Source of the DNA: Methylocystis hirsuta
Lineage (GTDB): Bacteria > Pseudomonadota > Alphaproteobacteria > Rhizobiales > Beijerinckiaceae
Length of the DNA: 64,000 nt
Reading direction: 5' to 3'
Assembly (NCBI RefSeq): GCF_003722355.1
Contig: NZ_QWDD01000001.1
Location: 868,001-932,000 of the forward strand
Below the pieces are notes generated by a model. That model saw nothing but the letters and a program-made list of their open reading frames with translations, ran no database searches and was not told the DNA's origin. Shown piece by piece: positions 52,636-60,723 of the stretch; position 1 is the stretch's first letter, and each line of letters opens with the position of its first letter. The position numbers and the translations under genes were made by a program.

Positions 52636-54366
52636 TCACTCGTGGTAGGAATAGGCCGCGATGGCCTCGGCCCAATCCTTGACCGGAGTCGTGAAGGCCT
52701 TGTCGGCTTTGACGTCGATGAGGCATGGGCCTTCTCCCTGCAACGCTCTCTCGAATGCGCCGGCAAGATCGCCCGGAGAGCGCACGGTTTCGGCGCGAGA
52801 GCCCAAGGCCTGCGCAAAACCCGCCCAGTCGTGATCCGGCAATCGCGTCATTTCGTCGGGCGTTGGACCGAGTCCATGCGCGCGCAACCAGACATTGCCG
52901 AGCGCGGCATTGTTGATGACGACGTAGATCACCGGCAGCTGGTAACGCGCCGCGGTGGCGATTTCCATGCCGCCCATGCGCATGCACCCATCGCCCGTGA
53001 CGACCGCCACGCGACGGCGCGGCTGCGCGCATTGCACGCCGATCGCAGCGCCGATCGCCCAGCCCATCGGCCCGAGATTCGTGGCGGATACATAGGTTTT
53101 GGGTTCGTATGCTTCCCAGTAATGGCCGGCGAAGGCGCGATGCGCGCCGGAATCCACCACCAGAACGCCGTCGCGCGGAAAGGCCTTTCTCAGCTCGCCG
53201 ATGACGCGGGCGGGATGAATCGGAACCGCGTCGCTCTCGCAGTTTTCCGGATCCTGCAGGCGCGGCTGGGAGCGGATCTCGGACATCCAAGCCGTGCGCG
53301 CGGAGAGCGTCGGCTCGAGAGCCGCGCGCAACTTGTCGCTCTGATCGAGCAGATAGCGAAGATAGGCGCCGCAGCTGCCAACGATCCCGCCGTCCTGGAC
53401 ATGCGTCCCGATCGCGGAGGGCAGCAAATTCACGCAGATCGTTCTATTGGGTTTGACTTGCAGCGCCCAATGCATCGTGTCGCGCTCATTCAATCCCGAC
53501 CCCAGAATGATCAGCAGATCGAGCGAAGGGTCCATCAGCGCGGCGCGGGAGTGGTGCGTCCCCGCATAGCCGAAGACGCCGAGCGAAAGCGGATGGTCCT
53601 CCGGGAAGACGCCCTTTCCGCGCAGCGTCGTCGCGACGGGGACGCGCCAAGTCTCGGCGAATTCCTTCAGCGCATTGGCGGCTTTCGAGTGTTCGACGCC
53701 CGCGCCGGCCAGTATGGCGATCTTGACGGGCGGCTTGCCGCCAGAGCCACCATAAAAATGATGGAGCGACGACTCGGCGGCCGTCATCGACAGCGCGTTA
53801 TAGTCAATCAGCGCCCGGTCAATCGGAGAATGGGTGACGGAAATCTCCGCGGCGAGGCAGTCGCCTGGCAATGAGAGGTGCACCGGCGCGGCAGGACGGG
53901 TACGAAGCTGTAGCAGCGCGTGTTCAAACAAATGCGGCATATTCTTTGGATTGTCGATTGATGAGGAATAGCGCGTCATCGGCTTCATGATCGCAACGTC
54001 GTCCAGCGTCTGGGGGCTTGCGTCCTGAAATACGCCCAAGCCCTCGAGGACAGTCGCCACTTCGCCGCTCATCAGAAGAAGCGGCGAACCGTCGGACTGC
54101 GCGGTCGCCACCGCGGTGACGGTATTGGTAAGACCCGGTCCGCCGATGCAGAGCGCGGCGCCGAAATTTCCGCTCGCGCGCGCATAGCCGTCCGCCATAT
54201 AGGCGGCGCCGCCTTCTTGCGCCGCCACGATCGGCGTCAGCGCTTCCTGTCTTCCGAAAGCCGGCAGAAAAGGATCGACGAGGCCGCCGGGCACCATGAA
54301 CACATGGTCGAGTCCTTCGCGCGCCAGCGTTTCGAGGATGAAATCGACCCCCAGCTTCATTCCCAA
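52636..54366 (-). CDS. Thiamine-diphosphate-dependent enzyme (acetolactate synthase/benzoylformate decarboxylase-like)
   Basis: A 576-residue ThDP enzyme. The N-terminal domain has the catalytic glutamate in VAAQEGGAAYMADGYARASG, a central nucleotide-like domain (AILAGAGVEHSKAANALKEF) and the C-terminal cofactor domain with GDGCMRMGGMEIATAARYQLPVIYVVINN, the GDG-x26-NN motif. It has the length of acetolactate synthase large subunits, yet no regulatory subunit gene is adjacent. The CMD-family gene follows directly. Substrate is therefore open: a 2-keto-acid decarboxylase or carboligase is likely. A start at MKLGVDFIL, two codons later, is possible. Confidence 0.85.
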   Translation of the reverse strand: MGMKLGVDFILETLAREGLDHVFMVPGGLVDPFLPAFGRQEALTPIVAAQEGGAAYMADGYARASGNFGAALCIGGPGLTNTVTAVATAQSDGSPLLLMSGEVATVLEGLGVFQDASPQTLDDVAIMKPMTRYSSSIDNPKNMPHLFEHALLQLRTRPAAPVHLSLPGDCLAAEISVTHSPIDRALIDYNALSMTAAESSLHHFYGGSGGKPPVKIAILAGAGVEHSKAANALKEFAETWRVPVATTLRGKGVFPEDHPLSLGVFGYAGTHHSRAALMDPSLDLLIILGSGLNERDTMHWALQVKPNRTICVNLLPSAIGTHVQDGGIVGSCGAYLRYLLDQSDKLRAALEPTLSARTAWMSEIRSQPRLQDPENCESDAVPIHPARVIGELRKAFPRDGVLVVDSGAHRAFAGHYWEAYEPKTYVSATNLGPMGWAIGAAIGVQCAQPRRRVAVVTGDGCMRMGGMEIATAARYQLPVIYVVINNAALGNVWLRAHGLGPTPDEMTRLPDHDWAGFAQALGSRAETVRSPGDLAGAFERALQGEGPCLIDVKADKAFTTPVKDWAEAIAAYSYHE

Positions 54367-54627
54367 CTCCCATTCAGGATTGGCGCGCTAGGCGCGTATG
54401 ACGAAAGCGCATTCGCCAGCGTTCATATAGTCGAGCGCGAGCTTCAGGATCAATGGACGATTTTGACCGGACAGGCGCAGCGGGAGCAAGCGGCGCCTCG
54501 CGGCACATCGCGGCGCATCGTGAGCCCGTTCGTCGCCCTCTGAAGTGAATCCGTGCGACCGAGTTCCTATTTATGCTGTCGGCGCTGCTCCAAGGGCGCC
54601 GACGCTGCTTTTCACGTCTTCGGATAG

Positions 54628-55656
54628 ATGACCAAGGATCTGATCGTTCTCGCCGCGGAGGGCCTCTACTGCCCTCCTGGGAAATTCCACATCGACCCCT
54701 GGCGCCCGGCGGCTCTGGCGGTGATCACGCACGGCCATTCCGATCACGCGCGATGGGGTAGCGGCGCCTATCTCTGTCACGAGGATTGCGCGCCGATTCT
54801 GCGCAGACGACTCGGCGACGTTCGCATCGAGACGCTGCGTTACGGCGAAAGCCGGGACATCGGCGAAGTGCGGCTCTCGCTGCATCCCGCCGGCCATGTC
54901 ATCGGCTCGGCGCAGGTGCGCATCGAGCGCCGGGGCGAGATCTGGGTCGCCTCCGGCGACTACAAGCTGGAAGCGGATGGCGTCAGTGCGCCTTTTGAGC
55001 CTGTCCGGTGCGATGTCTTCATCACCGAATCGACCTTCGGTCTGCCGATTTATCGCTGGCGCCCGCAAGCCGAAGTGATGGCCGACATCAATTCATGGTG
55101 GGCGGAAAATGCGCGCGCGGGACGCGCCAGCGTCATGCAGGCATATGGACTCGGCAAGGCGCAGCGCCTGCTCAAACATCTCGACACGAAGATCGGACCG
55201 ATCGTTTGCCACGGCGCGATCGAACCGCTCAATCAGATTCATCGCGATCTCGGCATAGCGCTGCCGCCCACGCTCAACGCCGGCGAACTCGACAAAGCGG
55301 CGCTTTCGCGCTGCTTTGCGCTGGCGCCGCCCCATGCCGTGCAAAGCGGATGGATTCGACGGTTTGGCGATCATTCTGACGCCTTCGCCAGTGGATGGAT
55401 GCGGCTGCGCGGCAATCGGCGACGCCGCGGCGTCGATCAAGGCTTCGCGCTTTCGGATCATGCCGACTGGCCGGGGCTCTTGCAGGCGATCGCCGCGACC
55501 GGCGCGGAGCGAATCCTTGTCACCCATGGAAGCGGGGAGGCGCTTTCGCGCTATTTGCGCGAAAGGGGATATGACGCTCGGCCGATGGCGACCGAATATG
55601 GCGATGAGGAGGGCGAGGCGGAGCCGAACGTCGATGCCGACACAGACGGCGCATGA
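54628..55656 (+). CDS. Ligase-associated DNA exonuclease (metallo-beta-lactamase/CPSF-like)
   Basis: A 342-residue metallo-beta-lactamase-fold nuclease starting MTKDLIVLAAEGLYCPPGKFHID. Metal ligands are in ITHGHSDHARWG, PAGHVIGSAQV, SGDYKLE, FALSDHADWPG and VTHGSG. This set is typical of the exonuclease that is encoded with ATP-dependent DNA ligases in many Proteobacteria (with a helicase and a phosphoesterase, neither visible here). The C-terminal about 25 residues are acidic. The stop overlaps the ligase start (ATGA), so both act together, probably in DNA end repair. Confidence 0.9.
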   Translation: MTKDLIVLAAEGLYCPPGKFHIDPWRPAALAVITHGHSDHARWGSGAYLCHEDCAPILRRRLGDVRIETLRYGESRDIGEVRLSLHPAGHVIGSAQVRIERRGEIWVASGDYKLEADGVSAPFEPVRCDVFITESTFGLPIYRWRPQAEVMADINSWWAENARAGRASVMQAYGLGKAQRLLKHLDTKIGPIVCHGAIEPLNQIHRDLGIALPPTLNAGELDKAALSRCFALAPPHAVQSGWIRRFGDHSDAFASGWMRLRGNRRRRGVDQGFALSDHADWPGLLQAIAATGAERILVTHGSGEALSRYLRERGYDARPMATEYGDEEGEAEPNVDADTDGA

Positions 55657-57383
55657 AGACCTTCGCCACGCTCTATCGGCGCATCGACGCCGCGACGTCG
55701 ACTCAGCACAAGAGACAGGCGCTGGTCGACTATTTGCGCCTTGCGGTCGGCGATCCGGAGCAATACGCCAGCGCCGCCTGGACGGTCTATTTTCTCGCCG
55801 GCGGCAAGCCGCACCAGATGATCTCGACCAAGCTCCTGCGCCAGCTCGCCTTGGAGGCGACGGATCTTCCCGAGTGGCTCGTTGACGAGTGCTATCACAG
55901 CGTCGGCGACCTCGCCGAGACTATGGCGCTTTTGCTGCCGCCGCCGACCCGTGTGGAAGACGCGCCGCTCGACGTCTGGATGAACGAACGGCTACTGCCT
56001 TTGCGCGAGCGTGATGACGCTGCGCGGCTCGCTGCGCTGCGCGGCTGGGTGGACGCCATGCCGACCGACGATCGCTTGCCATTCTTTAAGCTCGTCACCG
56101 GCGAATTGCGCATCGGCGTCTCGAAGCTGCAAATGACTCAAGCGATCGCCCAGGCGACGGAGCTTGACGCCAAGCTCGTCGCGCAGCGGATGATGGGCTA
56201 CACGCAGGCGAACCGCGCGCCTCAGGCGCAGGATTTCGTCGCGCTCGTCGCGCCGGCCGAAGCGGGCGAAGACGGGCGGCCTCTGCGCGGCCAGCCCTAT
56301 CCGTTCTTTCTCGCGCATCCGCTTCAGGCGCCGCTTTCGGCGTTTCCAGAACTGCTCGGCCCAGTCGACGACTGGCTCGTTGAATGGAAATTCGATGGCA
56401 TACGCGCGCAGTTCATCCATCGCGCCGGAGAGTGGTGGCTGTGGTCGCGCGGCGAGGAGCTTGTCAGCGACAGCTTTCCGGAGCTTGCCGCGCTCGTCGA
56501 TTTTCTCCCCGACGATATTGTCCTCGACGGCGAGCTTATCGTCGTCACGCCCCGTTCGGACGCGCGTTCCGCAATGGACGATCTTAGCGAACTGCGCCCC
56601 TTTTCTGAATTGCAGCAGCGTCTCGGACGCAAGCTTCTCACGCCAAAAATGCTGCGCGACAGGCCAGTGGCGCTGATCGCTTATGACCTGCTCGAGAAAG
56701 ACGGCCACGATCTGCGCGAAAAGCCGCAGCGGGCGCGCCGTGCGCTTCTCGAACAGGTCGTGTCGCGCACGCATTCCTGCGCGATGCAGGTCGGCGCCGA
56801 TTTGCCGTTGCGACTGAGCCCCGCGCTGAAGCAACCCGATTGGGAGTCCTTTGCAGGACAGCGCGAAGAGGCGCGGGCGCGCGGCGCCGAAGGCATGATG
56901 CTGAAGGCGATGGGCGCGCCTTATGGCGTCGGCCGGCAGAAGAGCGGCGCCAATCTGTGGTGGAAATGGAAGCTCGATCCGATGAGCGTCGACGCCGTGC
57001 TGATCTACGCCGCGCGGGGACACGGGCGACGCTCCGGCATTTACAGCGACTACACGTTTGCTGTGTGGAGTGGCCCGCCGGAGCAGACGGACCGCACGCT
57101 GCTGCCCTTCGCCAAGGCCTATTCCGGGCTTTCCGACGAAGAGATGCGCAAGGTCGACGCGACGATCAGAAGGACGACGATCGAGAATTTCGGGCCGGTG
57201 CGCAGCGTGCGTCCGACCATGGTTTTCGAACTCGGCTTCGAGGGAATCGGCTCAAGCAACCGCCACAAGAGCGGCATCGCGGTTCGCTTTCCCCGCATGT
57301 TGCGCTGGCGACAGGACAAGCCCGTGGAGGACGCCGACACGATCGAGGCGCTACTCGCGCTGTTGCCCGGCGGCGGCGCATGA
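55653..57383 (+). CDS. ATP-dependent DNA ligase
   Basis: A 576-residue ligase with the adenylation motif EWKFDGIRAQ (the lysine receives AMP), motif III-IV regions (VLDGELIV, FAGQREEARARGAEGMMLK) and motif V (LWWKWKLDPM). An N-terminal DNA-binding domain of about 200 residues and a C-terminal OB domain (ILIYAARGHGRRSGIYSDYTFAVW) are present. The family joins nicked DNA using ATP, complementing the NAD-dependent ligase that replicates the chromosome. It overlaps the exonuclease gene. The LHR-type helicase and PdeM-like phosphoesterase that usually complete this cluster are absent downstream. Confidence 0.93.
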   Translation: MKTFATLYRRIDAATSTQHKRQALVDYLRLAVGDPEQYASAAWTVYFLAGGKPHQMISTKLLRQLALEATDLPEWLVDECYHSVGDLAETMALLLPPPTRVEDAPLDVWMNERLLPLRERDDAARLAALRGWVDAMPTDDRLPFFKLVTGELRIGVSKLQMTQAIAQATELDAKLVAQRMMGYTQANRAPQAQDFVALVAPAEAGEDGRPLRGQPYPFFLAHPLQAPLSAFPELLGPVDDWLVEWKFDGIRAQFIHRAGEWWLWSRGEELVSDSFPELAALVDFLPDDIVLDGELIVVTPRSDARSAMDDLSELRPFSELQQRLGRKLLTPKMLRDRPVALIAYDLLEKDGHDLREKPQRARRALLEQVVSRTHSCAMQVGADLPLRLSPALKQPDWESFAGQREEARARGAEGMMLKAMGAPYGVGRQKSGANLWWKWKLDPMSVDAVLIYAARGHGRRSGIYSDYTFAVWSGPPEQTDRTLLPFAKAYSGLSDEEMRKVDATIRRTTIENFGPVRSVRPTMVFELGFEGIGSSNRHKSGIAVRFPRMLRWRQDKPVEDADTIEALLALLPGGGA

Positions 57384-57506
57384 GCGGACGAGGCGCGAAA
57401 CAGTCTGGCGTGAACACTCTATTCGCGGCGATGACGATAGTTCCGATACGTTTGTGCTTGCGCCGAAGTTGATCGTAACGCTGCGGCAAGCGCGAGAGCG
57501 GGCCAG

Positions 57507-58292
57507 CTAACTCTTGGCGTCGATCGCGCGCGGTTCTCCCGATGGGAGCGTATCGGCTTCATCCTTGAGGTCGACGCCGGTCAGCTGGCGTCGGCGCGCT
57601 TCGTTGCAAAGATAAAGCAGCTTGCGCGCGGCGTCGGCATAGGGAAGGCCCTGCGGGCGGATATTCGAGAGGCAGTTACGCTCGGCGTCGGTTCGGCCGA
57701 CGCGCGGCGCAAATGTGAGATAGACGCCCATGCTGTCCGGCGAGGAGAGGCCCGGCCGCTCGCCAATAAATACTGCGACGAGTCTTGCCCCAAGCGTTTC
57801 GCCGATATCGTCGCCGAGCGCCACGCGCCCCTGTTCGGCGAGAACGATCGGCGCGATTTTCCACGCCGCTCGATCGAGAGATTGCAGCATTTTCTCGAGG
57901 ACTGGAACTGCGTGCCGGGCGATTGCGCGGGCGGACAGTCCTTCGGCGATGACGAACGCAAGGTCGTAATCTCCCGCGAGGGCTTTGAGATGCTGGCGGG
58001 AATCGTCGTCGAGTTTTCGACCGAGGTCGGGACGCAGCAGAAAGCTTCGCCGATCGCGCGCGGCGCTCTTCACGCGGACGGCCGTCAGCCCGCGTGCGGT
58101 CAACTCATCGAAGAGCCGGTCGGCGTCGAGTCGCTCTTCCACCGCATCCCGCGCTTCGGCGTGCGCCAGCTGGAAATCGAGAGTAGCGCGCGTCGTCAGC
58201 GCCGCTCCGGCGCGCGGCAGGAAAATTCTCGCCGGCGTCGCCGAACGCAGCATCGACATCTTATCGAGAGGCGTCGGGCGATCGTCGGCCAT
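57507..58292 (-). CDS. eutC: Ethanolamine ammonia-lyase small subunit
   Basis: A 261-residue protein matching EutC: ARIFLPRAGAALTTRATLDFQLAHAEARDAV, then DLAFVIAEGLSARAIARHAVPV, VFIGERPGLSSPDSMGVYLTFAPRVGRTDAERNCLSNIRPQGL and the closing segment. With EutB it forms the cobalamin-dependent enzyme that splits ethanolamine into acetaldehyde and ammonia. It follows eutB by two bases. No eutA reactivase, microcompartment shell gene or aldehyde dehydrogenase is present nearby. Confidence 0.94.
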   Translation of the reverse strand: MADDRPTPLDKMSMLRSATPARIFLPRAGAALTTRATLDFQLAHAEARDAVEERLDADRLFDELTARGLTAVRVKSAARDRRSFLLRPDLGRKLDDDSRQHLKALAGDYDLAFVIAEGLSARAIARHAVPVLEKMLQSLDRAAWKIAPIVLAEQGRVALGDDIGETLGARLVAVFIGERPGLSSPDSMGVYLTFAPRVGRTDAERNCLSNIRPQGLPYADAARKLLYLCNEARRRQLTGVDLKDEADTLPSGEPRAIDAKS

Positions 58293-58294
58293 CC

Positions 58295-59674
58295 TCAGGC
58301 TCTTTCAAGAAGCGGCGCAAAGGATGCAGGCAGCGCCGGCGCCTGCAAGTCGCCGCGCGCGTCCGTCAAACCGACGTCCGCGAGCCATTGCGCAAACTCC
58401 GGAGCGGGCGCCAGATTCAGCATACGCCGAACGGCAAGCACGTCATGATAGGAGGTGCTTTGATAATTCAGCATCACGTCGTCCGCGCCAGGGACGCCCA
58501 TGACATAATTGACGCCGGCGACGGCGAGCAGCGTCAGCAAATCATCCATATCGTTCTGGTCGGCCTCGGCGTGATTGGTGTAGCAGACATCACAACCCAT
58601 CGGTAGTCCAAGCAGCTTGCCGCAGAAATGGTCTTCGAGCGCCGCCCGCGTGATCTGCTTGCCGTCGAAGAGATATTCGGGGCCGATAAACCCGACGACC
58701 GTATTGATCAGCAGAGGATCGAACATCCGCGCGACGCCATAGGCGCGGGCTTCAAGCGTCTGCTGATCGCAATTCCAATGGGCGTTGGCCGAAAGCGCGC
58801 TGCCCTGGCCGGTTTCGAAATACATGACATTGTCGCCGATTGCGCCCCGCCTTAAGGCGAGCGCCGCTTCACGGGACTCGCGCAGCAAAGCGAGGTCGAT
58901 CCCGAAGCTTGAATTGGCGGCCTGCGTGCCGCCGATCGATTGAAACACCAGATCGACGGGCGCACGTCGCTCCATCAGCTGCAGCGTCGTCGTGACATGC
59001 GCGAGCACGCAAGATTGCGTCGGAATGTTCAGCGTCTCGCGCAGTTCATCGAGAAGGCTCAGGAGTTCGTAGCACTGTCCCGGACTGTCGGACGCCGGAT
59101 TGACGCCGATGACCGCGTCGCCATTGCCCAGGAGAAGCCCGTCGATGGCGCTTGCGAGAACGCCTCGCGCGTCGTCGGTCGGATGGTTGGGCTGAATGCG
59201 CGACGAGAGCCGTCCGCGCAGGCCGAGCGTATTGCGAAACTTCGTGACGACGCGCCGCTTTGCGGCGATCAGAATCAGGTCCTGGTTACGACAAATCTTA
59301 GAGACCGCGGCAGCCATTTCGGGCGTCAATCCGAAGGTCAAGGCTGCAAGCGCGTCCTCATCGACGCCGTCGGAGAGAAGCCAGTCACGAAATTCTCCGA
59401 CGGTCAGCGAGGCGATCGGCGCAAAGGCGTTTCGATCGTGGCCATCGAGGATCAGTCGCGTGACCTCGTCTTCTTCGTAGGGGACAAGCGCTTCGTTCAA
59501 AAACACGCTCAAGGGCAGATCGGCGAGGGCCATCTGCGCAGCGACGCGCTCCGCGGCGCTCGTCGCCGCAATGCCGGCGAGGCAATCCCCGGAGCGCAGC
59601 GGGGTCGCCTTCGCCATCAGCGATTTGAGATCTGGGAACCTGTAGCTCGTGCCGCGAATCGTCGTCGCATACAT
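58295..59674 (-). CDS. eutB: Ethanolamine ammonia-lyase large subunit
   Basis: A 459-residue TIM-barrel subunit starting MYATTIRGTSYRFPDLKSL; a longer start 6 codons upstream is not family-like. Key conserved regions: GDCLAGIAA, RIQPNHPTDDARGV, VIGVNPASDSPGQCYEL, FETGQGSALSANAHWNCDQQT (with the catalytic glutamate), CDVCYTNHAEADQNDMDDL and MGVPGADDVMLNYQSTSYHD. It binds adenosylcobalamin with EutC. It is divergent from the phosphotransferase/oxidoreductase genes, so this locus probably serves amine catabolism as a whole. Confidence 0.95.
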   Translation of the reverse strand: MYATTIRGTSYRFPDLKSLMAKATPLRSGDCLAGIAATSAAERVAAQMALADLPLSVFLNEALVPYEEDEVTRLILDGHDRNAFAPIASLTVGEFRDWLLSDGVDEDALAALTFGLTPEMAAAVSKICRNQDLILIAAKRRVVTKFRNTLGLRGRLSSRIQPNHPTDDARGVLASAIDGLLLGNGDAVIGVNPASDSPGQCYELLSLLDELRETLNIPTQSCVLAHVTTTLQLMERRAPVDLVFQSIGGTQAANSSFGIDLALLRESREAALALRRGAIGDNVMYFETGQGSALSANAHWNCDQQTLEARAYGVARMFDPLLINTVVGFIGPEYLFDGKQITRAALEDHFCGKLLGLPMGCDVCYTNHAEADQNDMDDLLTLLAVAGVNYVMGVPGADDVMLNYQSTSYHDVLAVRRMLNLAPAPEFAQWLADVGLTDARGDLQAPALPASFAPLLERA

Positions 59675-59832
59675 CGCCAGACCTCGAACCATCTTGTCTG
59701 AGGCTATGCCGCCCCGGCGGACATGTCACTGTCCGCGCGTAGGGTTTTCCCCAAGGCCCGTCGTAGCCCATGGCCTTTGCGCGCCAGCCGCATATACTAG
59801 CTTAGTCAGAGTTTATTGCCCCGCCGGAGCCG

Positions 59833-60723
59833 ATGTCAGCCCCTACCGCAGATCCAGAAACTCTGATACGCGCTCTTCCGCTCTGGCGTGGCCCGATCGA
59901 GATCGCGCCGTTGCTCGGCGGCATCACCAACAAAAATTATATCGTCAGGGATGGCGATCGATGCGTCGTCGTTCGCCTTGGCGGCGACATCCCCGTTCAT
60001 GGCGTCATGCGCTTTAACGAATTGGCGGCGAGCAGGGCCGCGGGCGCCGCCGGCATATCGCCGAAAGTTCTGTATGCCGCGCCCATGGCGATGGCGCTCG
60101 AATATATCTCCGGCCGCACCTATGAACCGGAAGACATGCGTGCGAACCGCAGACGCTGCGTCGATCTGATCAAGCGCGTTCATCGTGAGGTTGCGCTGCA
60201 TTTGCGCGGGCCGACCCTGGCGTTCAACGTCTTCCATATCATTCGCGACTACGCCCATACGCTCGTCGAGGACAAGAGCCGGATGTCGGCGAAATTGCCG
60301 CGCTTGCTCGCGGCGAGCGAGGTTCTGGAAAAAGCGATGGGCCCGATCGACCTCGTCTTCGGCCATAATGATCTCCTTGCCGCCAATTTCATCGACGACG
60401 GGCGTCGCCTTTGGCTCGTCGACTGGGATTATGCCGGATGGAATACGCCGCTGTTCGATCTTGGCGGACTCTCGTCGAACAATGGCTTTGACGCCGCGGA
60501 CGACGACGCGATGCTCGCTGAATATTTCGGGGCGGCGCCGACCGATGCGTTGCGACGCCGCTTCAAGGCGATGCTTTGCGCCTCGCTGTTGCGCGAAGCG
60601 TTGTGGAGCCTTGTCTCGGAGCGTCGGTCGTCGATCGATTTCGATTACGTCGCTTACTCAGATCAAAATCTGACGCGCTTCGATGAAGCCTGGGCGGCGT
60701 TCCAGCAGATGGAAAGAGCATGA
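59833..60723 (+). CDS. Choline/ethanolamine kinase-like phosphotransferase
   Basis: A 296-residue kinase-fold protein of the choline/aminoglycoside phosphotransferase type. Features: N-lobe GGITNKNYIVRD, HREVALHLRGP, Brenner motif FGHNDLLAANFIDDG with the catalytic aspartate, and LVDWDYAGWNTPLFDLGGL for metal binding. The likely substrate is choline, ethanolamine or a similar amino alcohol, given the eutBC genes next door (inference). The stop overlaps the start of the FAD oxidoreductase (ATGA). Confidence 0.85.
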   Translation: MSAPTADPETLIRALPLWRGPIEIAPLLGGITNKNYIVRDGDRCVVVRLGGDIPVHGVMRFNELAASRAAGAAGISPKVLYAAPMAMALEYISGRTYEPEDMRANRRRCVDLIKRVHREVALHLRGPTLAFNVFHIIRDYAHTLVEDKSRMSAKLPRLLAASEVLEKAMGPIDLVFGHNDLLAANFIDDGRRLWLVDWDYAGWNTPLFDLGGLSSNNGFDAADDDAMLAEYFGAAPTDALRRRFKAMLCASLLREALWSLVSERRSSIDFDYVAYSDQNLTRFDEAWAAFQQMERA

